Shown piece by piece: positions 1 to 5,016 of a stretch of 5,016 bases of DNA; position 1 is the first letter of the stretch; the number at the start of each line of letters is the position of its first letter. The notes under the pieces are model-generated. The model had not been told where the DNA came from. It made no database searches and saw nothing but the letters and a program-made list of their open reading frames with translations. The stretch lies in NCBI GenBank assembly GCA_016933355.1, contig JAFGBC010000283.1, positions 1 through 5,016 on the forward strand, read 5' to 3'. Made by a program: the position numbers and the translations under genes. Origin of the DNA: Candidatus Aminicenantota bacterium. Its GTDB lineage: Bacteria; Acidobacteriota; Aminicenantia; Aminicenantales; JAFGBC01.

Positions 1-603
1 AACATCGAGCGGGAAGCCGACCTGAGCGGACCCACCCACAACAAGGGCGTCCTCATCCTCGGCGGCTACCTGAGAGGACAGTACGCCCAGAACCGGCCTT
101 TCTCCCTCTCGGCAAGCGTCGCCTTCGAGCAATCCTACGGCGGCGTCGACGGCGACAGCGCCTCATCGACCGAGGTCTACGCCATCCTCTCCAGCCTATC
201 CGGCCTCCCCCTCCGCCAGGACACGGCCGTCACCGGCTCTCTCAACCAAAAGGGCGAGATCCAGCCGATCGGCGGCGTCAACGAGAAGATCGAGGGCTTC
301 TTCGACGTTTGCCGGGCAAAGGGCTTGACCGGCAGCCAGGGCGTCATGATCCCCCGCCAGAACGTCCGGAACCTGATGCTACGCAGCGACGTCGTCGAGG
401 CGGTCGCCGCCGGGACGTTCCACATCTACCCGGTCAAGACGATCGACGAAGGCATCGAGATCCTGACCGGCGTCCCGGCCGGGACGAAGGGCGAGGACGG
501 CCGCTACGAGCCGGACACGGTCCACGGCCGGGTCGAACAGGAGCTGGAGCGCCTGGCCCGGAGCCTGAAGGCGTTCGGCCCGGCGCCCGAGAAGGACTCC
601 TGA
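1..603 (+). CDS. Lon-like ATP-dependent protease, C-terminal part (partial, 5' end outside window)
   Basis: This is the proteolytic end of an S16 (Lon) family protease, which degrades proteins in the cytoplasm using energy from an AAA+ module. The frame is open from base 1 and ends at TGA 601-603, giving 200 visible residues. The catalytic serine lies in GGVDGDSASST (visible residue 53, codon 157-159). The catalytic lysine lies in IGGVNEKIEGFFDVC (residue 96, codon 286-288). These match the Ser-Lys dyad of Lon. The wording around them (SGYLRG-like GGYLRGQYAQ, AFEQSYGGVDGDSAS, TGSLNQKGEIQPIGGV, then a late TIDEGIEILTGVPAG) resembles the LonB/LonC/YcbZ-like branch with an unusual N-terminal ATPase, rather than classical LonA. 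That subfamily call is from memory of the family. The AAA+ part lies upstream of the window. A charged tail of about 40 residues follows the conserved domain. The gene converges on the rluB-like gene. Confidence 0.93.
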   Translation, partial: NIEREADLSGPTHNKGVLILGGYLRGQYAQNRPFSLSASVAFEQSYGGVDGDSASSTEVYAILSSLSGLPLRQDTAVTGSLNQKGEIQPIGGVNEKIEGFFDVCRAKGLTGSQGVMIPRQNVRNLMLRSDVVEAVAAGTFHIYPVKTIDEGIEILTGVPAGTKGEDGRYEPDTVHGRVEQELERLARSLKAFGPAPEKDS

Positions 604-609
604 ACCGGC

Positions 610-1332
610 TCAGCCCAGGCCCGCCGCCGCCCGGAGCTTCCCAACCTCCTTGGCTTCCAGGAATCGCCACTGCCCGGGCTTGAGCCCGCCCAGCGTCAGG
701 CCGGCGAACCCGATCCGCTTCAGGGCGCGGACGGGGTGGCCGACCGCCTCGCACATGCGGCGAACCTCGTGTTTGCGGCCCTCGTGGACTTCGACGAGCA
801 GCCGGCTCCGCTTCTGTCCCCGGGCCAAGAGCTTGGCTTTGGCCGGGGCCGTCCGCCTGCCGTCGAGCATGACCCCCTTCTCCAGACGGTCCAGGGCTTC
901 GGACGCCGGCAGTCCCTCGACCTCGGCGATGTATTTCTTCTTGGTTTCGTAGCGGGGGTGGGCCAGGCGGAGGGCAAGCTCGCCGTCGTTGGTCAGGAAC
1001 AGGAGCCCCTCGCTGTTGAAATCGAGCCTCCCCACCGGGAAGACGCGCTGGCGCAGCTTGGGCAGGAGTCTCTGGATAGTCGGCCGGCCTTCGGGGTCCC
1101 GGAAGGTGACCAGGACGCCCCTGGGCTTGTAGAGGATGAGGTGGACGAGGCGCTCCTCCCGGACGACCGGCCGGCCCCGGACTTCGACCCGTGAGCGGTC
1201 CTCGTCGACCTTGGTCCCCAGCTCCCGGACCACCCGGCCGTCAACCCGGACCTCGCCCTCCGCGATCATCCGGTCGGCTTCGCGCCGCGAGGCGACGCCG
1301 GACTGGGCCAGGAACTTGTTGAGTCGGATCAT
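610..1332 (-). CDS. rluB: 23S rRNA pseudouridine synthase, RluB/RsuA family
   Basis: A complete 240-residue protein of the RsuA/RluB/RluE/RluF family, which isomerises a specific uridine in rRNA to pseudouridine in the cytoplasm. Residues 1-60 form an S4 RNA-binding domain (IRLNKFLAQSGVASRREADR, then VRVDGRVV). The catalytic domain follows: KPRG at 69-72, DPEGRPT at 79-85, and the active-site motif VGRLDFNSEGLL with the catalytic Asp at residue 104. The late motif EGRKHEVRRMCEAVGHPV (184-201) and LKPGQW (217-222) complete the fold. DPEGRPT and the general length favour RluB (in E. coli, U2605 of 23S rRNA) over RsuA, but the exact target base cannot be read from sequence. The ATG at 1332 puts the S4 domain right at the N-terminus, as usual. 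It starts 2 bases after the stop of the upstream barrel gene, with only AGGG immediately before the start, so translation may be coupled. Family confidence is high; the RluB paralogue assignment is moderate. Confidence 0.92.
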   Translation of the reverse strand: MIRLNKFLAQSGVASRREADRMIAEGEVRVDGRVVRELGTKVDEDRSRVEVRGRPVVREERLVHLILYKPRGVLVTFRDPEGRPTIQRLLPKLRQRVFPVGRLDFNSEGLLFLTNDGELALRLAHPRYETKKKYIAEVEGLPASEALDRLEKGVMLDGRRTAPAKAKLLARGQKRSRLLVEVHEGRKHEVRRMCEAVGHPVRALKRIGFAGLTLGGLKPGQWRFLEAKEVGKLRAAAGLG

Positions 1333-1334
1333 CC

Positions 1335-1898
1335 CTAGAAATAGAAATGGATGGCCGCGCTCAGCGTGAAGTCGCCGAGCTTGAGGTCCGAGCCTCCGGC
1401 GTCGAACGTCACGCGGTGGTAGCGGCCTTCCGCCGCAAGCGCGAACTTGGGGCCGAGCATGAGCTCGACGCCCGCTCCCAGGTTATAGCCCTTCTTCCGG
1501 TCCGTGTCGAGTGAGGGGATGTCCGCCTCGTAATAGCCGTAGCCCAGGCAGAGATAGGGATGGACCATGACCAGGGAGAACAAGTACTTGAGGCTCAGCC
1601 CGGCGAAGCTGTAATCGACGCGGCGGCCGTCCCAGTCCAGGGCGGCCAGGTCCTCGGGCCGCAGGTTATGAGCGGCCTGGAAATACTGGGCCTCGACCGC
1701 GAACATCAGGAGCTTGACGCCGGCTTTGAGGCCGTAGAGGAAGGTCGTATCGGTCCCGAAATCGACGCCCTCAAGGCTCGGCTTCTGGAGGGACAGCCCG
1801 CCCTGGAGCCCCATATAGATTCCGGCCTGGGCGGACGCCGGCCGGGGCAGCGCCAGGCTCAAGGCCAGGCCGCACAGGAAGAGGCCCGCTTTTCTCAT
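1335..1898 (-). CDS. Small outer-membrane beta-barrel protein
   Basis: A 187-residue protein predicted to be exported and inserted in the outer membrane. Residues 1-23 look like a Sec signal peptide: MRK, a hydrophobic core (AGLFLCGLALSLAL), then PASA with likely cleavage before Gln24. The mature part, about 164 residues, alternates polar and hydrophobic residues in short stretches (GIYMGLQGGLSL, LYGLKAGVKLLMFAVEAQYF, YSFAGLSLKYLF, VHPYLCLGYGYYEAD, YNLGAGVELMLGPKFALAAE, FTLSAAIHFYF). That pattern and size suggest a barrel of about eight strands, like the OmpX/OmpW or 'outer membrane beta-barrel domain' families. The C-terminus ends in aromatic FYF, as expected for a beta-signal read by the BAM complex. 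The ATG at 1898 has a Shine-Dalgarno AGGGG (1906-1910) at 7 bases' spacing. The ligand or pore function is unknown. It is the first gene of a likely two-gene unit with the rluB-like gene. Confidence 0.85.
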   Translation of the reverse strand: MRKAGLFLCGLALSLALPRPASAQAGIYMGLQGGLSLQKPSLEGVDFGTDTTFLYGLKAGVKLLMFAVEAQYFQAAHNLRPEDLAALDWDGRRVDYSFAGLSLKYLFSLVMVHPYLCLGYGYYEADIPSLDTDRKKGYNLGAGVELMLGPKFALAAEGRYHRVTFDAGGSDLKLGDFTLSAAIHFYF

Positions 1899-1905
1899 GT
1901 TGTTA

Positions 1906-1910
1906 CCCCT
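1906..1910 (-). promoter_or_regulatory. Shine-Dalgarno site of the beta-barrel gene
   Basis: On the minus strand AGGGG sits 7 bases before the ATG at 1898. It supports this start, which also places a signal peptide at the very N-terminus. Confidence 0.7.
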
Positions 1911-1945
1911 GCTCCGCGGTCGTCATCGGCGTCGGCCTTTTGTTC

Positions 1946-1974
1946 ATTGTGGCGGCATCCGTGCGCTAAGTCAA
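1946..1974 (-). promoter_or_regulatory. Predicted sigma70-type promoter for the beta-barrel/rluB unit
   Basis: Read on the minus strand, TTGACT (1974-1969, five of six matches to the -35 consensus) is followed by a 17-base spacer and CACAAT (1951-1946, four of six matches to the -10 consensus). Optimal spacing makes this the best promoter visible in the window. Transcription would begin near 1939 and leave a leader of about 40 bases before the barrel start. No separate promoter is needed for the rluB-like gene, which follows within 2 bases. Confidence 0.6.
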
Positions 1975-1979
1975 CCCTG

Positions 1980-1998
1980 GTCTTCCCGCCGGGAGGAC
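1980..1998. promoter_or_regulatory. 19-base inverted repeat, candidate operator
   Basis: GTCTTCCCG-C-CGGGAGGAC is an odd-length palindrome in which 8 of 9 arm positions pair; the single mismatch is 1983/1995. Its near edge is 6 bases upstream of the predicted -35 box (1969-1974) of the barrel gene promoter, within the region between the divergent genes. That is a usual place for an activator or repressor dimer to bind. A regulatory role is inferred from symmetry and position only. I do not recognise the site as belonging to a known regulator. Confidence 0.35.
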
Positions 1999-2101
1999 TC
2001 AACCCCGTATCGGGCGCCATGGCCCGGAAGATATGAGTAGGGCGGCCGACGGAGGGAAACCTTTTGGGGCCGGCTCCGTAAGAACATAAGAAAGGTAGAA
2101 T

Positions 2102-2105
2102 AGGA
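2102..2105 (+). promoter_or_regulatory. Shine-Dalgarno site of the first permease
   Basis: AGGA lies 8 bases before the ATG at 2114. An in-frame TAG at 2096-2098 rules out any upstream extension, so this start is the longest possible one. Confidence 0.65.
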
Positions 2106-2113
2106 AACCGACC

Positions 2114-3349
2114 ATGGGCCGGATCAACATCAGCGAGAGCGTCGGCATGTCCCTGAGCTCCCTGTGGGCGAGCAAGCTCCGCTCTTTCCTGACCCTGCTC
2201 GGGATCATCATCGGCGTCCTGACCATCATCGCCGTCGTCTCGGTCATCCAGGGCCTGAATAACTACGTCTACACCAAGATGGCCTTCTTCGGCGCCAACG
2301 ACTTCTCGATCTCCAAGTTCTCGATGATCGGGACCTCGCTTGAGGAGTTCAAAAAGCAGCTCAAGCGCAAGGACCTGACCTCGGCCGACCTGGCCGCGAT
2401 CCGCGACCGCTGCGCCTCCTGCGAGCTGGTCGGGGCCAACCTCAACACGAACGGCGACGTCAAATTCGGGAGCGAAACCCTGAAGAACAGCGAAATCCGC
2501 GGCGTCACCCACCTCGATCACCTGATCGGGACCGTCATCGAGCTCGAGGCCGGCCGCCACCTCCAGCGCGAGGACGAGGCCCATTCCCGCTCGGCCTGCG
2601 TCATCGGGGCCGACATCCGCGAGAAGCTCTTCGGCGGCCTGGACCCGATCGGCCGCTGGATCAAGGCCGGTCGCCAGAGGTTCCTGGTCGTCGGGCTGGC
2701 CAAGAAGAAGGGCAAGGTCCTCGGGTTCAGCCAGGATAACTTCGTCCGGATCCCGATCACGACATTCGCCAAGATCTACGGCAGCCGGCGCAGCCTGACC
2801 ATCAACGTCCACACCCGCTCCCAGGAGCAGATGGCCCAAGCCCAGGAGGAAGTCCGGACCATCCTCCGCTCGCTGCGCAAGCGGCGCTTCAACGACCCGG
2901 ACGACTTTTCCTTCCAGACCTCGGACACCTTCATCCAGTTCTACCGGACAGCGACGTCGGGGATCTATTTCGCCATGATCGCCATCGCCTCGATCGCCCT
3001 GGTCGTGGGCGGCATCGTCATCATGAATATCATGCTCGTCGCCGTGACCGAGCGGACCAAGGAGATCGGGGTCCGGATCGCGGTCGGCGCCCGGCGCAAA
3101 GACATCCTCCGCCAGTTCCTGATCGAGTCGTCGATCCTGGCCGGCTTGGGGGGGGTGATCGGCATCCTGCTCGGGATCGCGATCGCCAAGATCGTGACCG
3201 TCGCGACCGGGATGCCCTCGCGGGCCGAGCCGGCCTCGATCCTGATCGCCATCCTGATGTCGACCTCGATCGGCCTGTTCTTCGGCCTCTACCCGGCCAA
3301 CAAGGCCGCCAAGCTCAACCCGATCGACGCGCTGAGGTCCGAACAATGA
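2114..3349 (+). CDS. MacB/FtsX-family ABC transporter permease (first of tandem pair)
   Basis: A complete 411-residue inner-membrane protein. It has the MacB-type layout: a short cytoplasmic start, a first membrane helix (about 24-46, from RSFLTLLG to VVSVIQGL), a large periplasmic domain (about 50-280), then three C-terminal helices (about 283-310, 338-363, 374-394). The FtsX signature follows helix 2: NIMLVAVTERTKEIGVRIAV (305-324) with GARRKDILRQ after it, the region that contacts the partner ATPase. PANKAAKLNPIDALR closes the protein. Such permeases use an ATPase to drive periplasmic conformational change, for export or envelope lipoprotein handling; the substrate here is unknown. Compared with the second permease and common family members, Val302 stands where Gly is usual (GGIVIMNIM) and Ile322 where Lys is usual (GVRIAVGA). 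A CxxC pair (Cys100, Cys103) lies in the periplasmic domain. It contains an eight-G run at 3148-3155. The stop overlaps the next start as ATGA. Confidence 0.93.
   Translation: MGRINISESVGMSLSSLWASKLRSFLTLLGIIIGVLTIIAVVSVIQGLNNYVYTKMAFFGANDFSISKFSMIGTSLEEFKKQLKRKDLTSADLAAIRDRCASCELVGANLNTNGDVKFGSETLKNSEIRGVTHLDHLIGTVIELEAGRHLQREDEAHSRSACVIGADIREKLFGGLDPIGRWIKAGRQRFLVVGLAKKKGKVLGFSQDNFVRIPITTFAKIYGSRRSLTINVHTRSQEQMAQAQEEVRTILRSLRKRRFNDPDDFSFQTSDTFIQFYRTATSGIYFAMIAIASIALVVGGIVIMNIMLVAVTERTKEIGVRIAVGARRKDILRQFLIESSILAGLGGVIGILLGIAIAKIVTVATGMPSRAEPASILIAILMSTSIGLFFGLYPANKAAKLNPIDALRSEQ
3101..3127 (+). repeat. 27-base direct repeat, copy 1 (permease 1)
   Basis: This stretch encodes DILRQFLIE (residues 330-338 of the first permease) and is identical base for base to 4345-4371 in the second permease. 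Shorter identical blocks of 17 bases occur at 2186-2202 / 3418-3434 and 2237-2253 / 3469-3485. They reflect common ancestry plus conserved protein sequence. Confidence 0.9.
3148..3155 (+). repeat. Eight-G homopolymer inside the first permease
   Basis: Eight consecutive G bases span the codons for Leu-Gly-Gly-Val (residues 345-348), in the third membrane helix. The frame stays intact on both sides, since family motifs are read correctly before and after. A one-base length change would shift the frame and remove the end of the protein. Confidence 0.9.
3334..3337 (+). promoter_or_regulatory. Shine-Dalgarno site of the second permease, inside the first
   Basis: GAGG lies 8 bases before the ATG at 3346, within the last codons of the first permease. 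Together with the ATGA overlap, it supports translation coupling and this start. Confidence 0.55.
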
Positions 3350-4590
3350 GACTCGGGATCATCAAAGAAGTCGTCGCCATGGCCTGGGACTCCCTCAAGA
3401 CCCACAAGTTGCGCTCCTTCCTGACCCTGCTCGGAATCATGATCGGGGTCATGACCGTCATCGGCATGGTCTCGGTCATCCAGGGTTTGAACGCTTCCTT
3501 CCTGCGCGAGCTCTCGGCGGCCGGCTCGGACCTGATCATGGTCAGCAAGTACGACGCCGTCCGGATGGGCGAGCGGACCGAGGAGGAGCGGACCCGCAAG
3601 GACTTGACCTACGAGGACGCGGTGGCGATCGAGCGGGAGTGCCCGTCGGTCAAGGCCGTCTCGGTCGACATCGTCGCCAATGTCTTCGCCGACAACCCCG
3701 TCCGCTACGGCAACATCAAGAGCGAAAACACGATCATTATCGGCATTAACGAGAAATTCCCGGTCGTCTACGCCCTCTACCTCCCCCAAGAGGGGCGCTT
3801 CCTGACCGGGGCCGAGGTCGACCGCACCGCCCGCTCCTGCCTGCTCGGGTTCGAAACGGCCGAGACGCTTTTCCCGCACACGAACGCCATCGGCAAGGAG
3901 ATCCGGGTCGGCCCCGAGAAATTCAACGTCGTCGGCGTCCTGAGCAAGCGCGGACAGATGTTCGGCCAGAGCCGGGACAATTTAGTCGCCATCCCGATCA
4001 CGACCCTGATGAAATACTTCGACTACGACAGGGAAAATATCGAAATCGCGGCCGTTCCCCGCGACCACGGCACCCTCAACGAGACGATCGAGGAGATCAC
4101 CAACCTCCTGCGCCGGCGCCGTAAAGTCCCGTTCAACAAGCCCAACGACTTCTCGGTCTTCACTACGGACGCCCTGCTCGACCTCTACAACCAGATCACC
4201 GGGGCCGCCTACATGGTGATGATCGTCATCTCCTCGATCGGCCTCCTGGTCGGCGGCATCGGCGTCATGAACATCATGCTCGTCTCGGTCAAGGAGCGGA
4301 CCCGCGAGATCGGCATCCGCAAGGCGATCGGCGCTCACTCCGGCGACATCCTCCGCCAGTTCCTGATCGAGGCCATCGTCCTGACCGGTTCGGGCGGCCT
4401 GCTCGGGGTGCTCCTCGGATTCCTGATCGCGATCGTCGTCAAGGCGGCAACACCCCTCCCCGCCGCCGTTTCGCCATGGTCGGTCGCCATCGGCCTGACC
4501 GTCTCGGTCTCGATCGGCCTGGCGTTCGGAATCTTCCCCGCCCAGAAGGCGGCCCGGCTCGACCCGATCGTCTCCCTCCGATACGAATAG
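3346..4590 (+). CDS. MacB/FtsX-family ABC transporter permease (second of tandem pair)
   Basis: A complete 414-residue inner-membrane permease, paralogous to the gene before it. The N-terminal segments are almost the same in both (HKLRSFLTLLGIMIGV here, SKLRSFLTLLGIIIGV there; VSVIQGLN in both). The layout is one helix (about 24-46), a periplasmic MacB-like domain (about 50-285), and three helices (about 288-314, 342-366, 376-398). The ATPase-contact motif has the common form, VGGIGVMNIMLVSVKERTRE (302-321) then IGIRKAIGAHSGDILRQF. APAQKAARLDP-like FPAQKAARLDPIVSLRYE ends it. The ATG overlaps the previous stop by 4 bases, so the two proteins are likely made in similar amounts and could form a heterodimer. 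The periplasmic domains differ much more than the membrane ends. No ATP-binding subunit or membrane-fusion protein is encoded beside them; the next gene is on the other strand. Family certain, substrate unknown. Confidence 0.94.
   Translation: MRLGIIKEVVAMAWDSLKTHKLRSFLTLLGIMIGVMTVIGMVSVIQGLNASFLRELSAAGSDLIMVSKYDAVRMGERTEEERTRKDLTYEDAVAIERECPSVKAVSVDIVANVFADNPVRYGNIKSENTIIIGINEKFPVVYALYLPQEGRFLTGAEVDRTARSCLLGFETAETLFPHTNAIGKEIRVGPEKFNVVGVLSKRGQMFGQSRDNLVAIPITTLMKYFDYDRENIEIAAVPRDHGTLNETIEEITNLLRRRRKVPFNKPNDFSVFTTDALLDLYNQITGAAYMVMIVISSIGLLVGGIGVMNIMLVSVKERTREIGIRKAIGAHSGDILRQFLIEAIVLTGSGGLLGVLLGFLIAIVVKAATPLPAAVSPWSVAIGLTVSVSIGLAFGIFPAQKAARLDPIVSLRYE
4345..4371 (+). repeat. 27-base direct repeat, copy 2 (permease 2)
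   Basis: Identical to 3101-3127 and encoding DILRQFLIE at residues 334-342 of the second permease. The two copies are 1244 bases apart in the same orientation, so recombination between them would fuse the permeases in frame. Confidence 0.9.
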
Positions 4591-4610
4591 CGGCGATCGC
4601 CTGGCCGCCG
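4591..4610. terminator. Weak hairpin between convergent genes, possible terminator
   Basis: CGGCG (4591-4595) can pair with CGCCG (4606-4610) directly after the second permease's stop, in a 27-base gap between convergent genes. An overlapping 10-base palindrome GGCGATCGCC occupies 4592-4601. There is no T-run, the stem is short, and in such GC-rich DNA pairings of this size are common. It is a weak call made mainly on position. Confidence 0.2.
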
Positions 4611-4617
4611 CGCCGGA

Positions 4618-5016
4618 TTACGGCCCGATCTTCGCGGCGGCGGTCCGCAGCAGGCCGTCGAGGTCGGCCGCCGGGTCGCCGGCGATCTCGACCAGCGACG
4701 GGCTCCCGCCGCCCTTGCCGTTCATGAGCGTCGCCAACTCGGCCGCCAGGGGGCGGAGGTCGATCGGGAGCGCGTCGGAGCGGGCCAGAATCAAGTGGCT
4801 CCGCGATCCGGACCGCGCCCCGACCAGCGCGACGAAATCGCCGCGCCGGATGACGGCCAGGGCCAGCGCCCGCGCGGCGTCGGCGCCCCGCTCGGCCAGC
4901 ACGGCCGTCACGACCCGGCTTTCGGCGCGGCCGACGAGATCGCCGGCTTCGTAGCCGGCCAAGGCGTCCTCGAGCTTCTTGACGCGGCGTTTGCCCTCTT
5001 TGGCCTCCTGCCCGAG
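4618..5016 (-). CDS. DHHA1-domain protein, probably AlaX-type alanyl-tRNA editing protein (partial, 5' end outside window)
   Basis: The frame is open from the right edge to TAA at 4620-4618, giving 132 visible C-terminal residues. The first 25 or so (LGQEAKEGKRRVKKLEDALAG) are charged and heptad-like, as in the helical linker before the DHHA1 domain of AlaRS and long AlaX proteins. The rest fits DHHA1: strands and helices up to HLILARSDALPIDLRPLAAE, then the glycine-rich motif MNGKGGGSPSLVEIAGDPA and a last helix DLDGLLRTAAAKIG. AlaX proteins hydrolyse Ser or Gly wrongly attached to tRNA-Ala; the editing site, if present, would be upstream of the window. GGGSP rather than GGRPDMAQAGG favours AlaX over alanyl-tRNA synthetase itself, but another DHHA1 protein cannot be excluded. 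A TTG at 4962 is an internal Leu codon, not the start. The gene converges on the permease pair. Confidence 0.8.
   Translation of the reverse strand, partial: LGQEAKEGKRRVKKLEDALAGYEAGDLVGRAESRVVTAVLAERGADAARALALAVIRRGDFVALVGARSGSRSHLILARSDALPIDLRPLAAELATLMNGKGGGSPSLVEIAGDPAADLDGLLRTAAAKIGP

Larger units (their letters stand above)
1899..2113. other. Divergent intergenic region
   Basis: This 215-base region separates the barrel gene (minus) from the permease pair (plus). It holds the minus-strand promoter, the inverted repeat at 1980-1998, and a shorter hairpin-capable sequence CGGGC (2011-2015) / GCCCG (2022-2026). Its right end, from about 2079 to 2107, is noticeably A-rich compared with the surroundings, as expected for a promoter-proximal or leader segment of the permease genes. 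I see no convincing -35/-10 pair on the plus strand: TAGAAT at 2096-2101 resembles a -10 box but lies only 12 bases from the start codon and next to the ribosome-binding site. No protein-coding gene is supported here. Confidence 0.6.

Noticed and set aside
600..613. CTGA-ACCGGC-TCAG symmetry at the convergent stops
   Set aside because: It arises because both genes end in TGA on opposite strands. A four-base stem is too short to support a terminator call.
675..688. Hairpin CGGGC-TTGA-GCCCG near the convergent protease and rluB-like stops
   Set aside because: It lies inside conserved codons of the rluB-like gene (the GLKPG region), has only five stem pairs and no T-run, so it is better explained as coding sequence than as a terminator.
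736..1194. A 152-codon plus-strand frame across the rluB-like gene
   Set aside because: The minus-strand frame carries the S4 domain and the pseudouridine synthase active site; this one has no family features.
2033..2089. An 18-codon ATG-initiated frame upstream of the first permease, a possible leader peptide
   Set aside because: The purine-rich GGAAG is only 2 bases from the ATG, too close for good initiation, and the peptide shows no regulatory codon run.
2096..2101. TAGAAT as a -10 box for the permease operon
   Set aside because: It lies only 12 bases before the start codon and abuts the ribosome-binding site, and no -35-like hexamer lies 16-18 bases upstream.
1895..3346. A 483-codon open frame on the minus strand opposite the first permease
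   Set aside because: Its translation is a low-complexity mix of D, G, R, E and A with no domain. It is the mirror of a codon-biased GC-rich gene whose plus-strand product has clear MacB/FtsX motifs. It would also overlap the promoter region and the barrel gene's start.
3289..3879. A 196-codon open frame on the minus strand opposite the second permease
   Set aside because: It shows the same D/G/V/R-rich shadow composition, with no recognisable motif, and lies against a well-supported permease gene.

Overview
The window is GC-rich and compact. It fits a Gram-negative bacterium, because it encodes an exported outer-membrane beta-barrel protein and MacB-like permeases. The strong G/C preference at third codon positions and the gene content would suit an acidobacterial/Aminicenantes-type or similar GC-rich lineage, but that placement is a guess: no rRNA or other marker gene is present.

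Layout from left to right. (1) Bases 1-603, + strand: the C-terminal 200 residues of a Lon-type (S16) ATP-dependent protease, cut by the window edge, with the Ser-Lys catalytic pair present. (2) Bases 610-1332, - strand: a RluB-type 23S rRNA pseudouridine synthase. It converges on the protease gene, with only 6 bases between the two stop codons. (3) Bases 1335-1898, - strand: a small outer-membrane beta-barrel protein with a signal peptide, 2 bases upstream of the rluB-like gene, so the two are probably co-transcribed from one promoter. (4) Bases 1899-2113: a 215-base divergent intergenic region. It holds a good sigma70-type promoter for the barrel/rluB unit and a near-perfect 19-base inverted repeat just upstream of that promoter's -35 box. 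(5) Bases 2114-4590, + strand: two tandem paralogous MacB/FtsX-family ABC transporter permeases joined by an ATGA stop/start overlap. No ATPase or membrane-fusion gene lies next to them in the window. (6) Bases 4618-5016, - strand: the C-terminal part of a DHHA1-domain protein, most likely an AlaX-type alanyl-tRNA editing protein, cut by the right edge.

The permease pair probably forms a heterodimeric transmembrane unit served by an ATPase encoded elsewhere. The barrel protein and the permeases share a divergent control region, which allows joint regulation of two envelope functions, but nothing in the sequence proves that link. The protease, pseudouridine synthase and editing protein are housekeeping quality-control or translation genes. 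I found no mobile element, CRISPR array, tRNA or rRNA. The window reads as mostly ordinary chromosome. The main curiosities are the ATPase-less permease pair, the promoter-proximal palindrome and an eight-G run inside the first permease.
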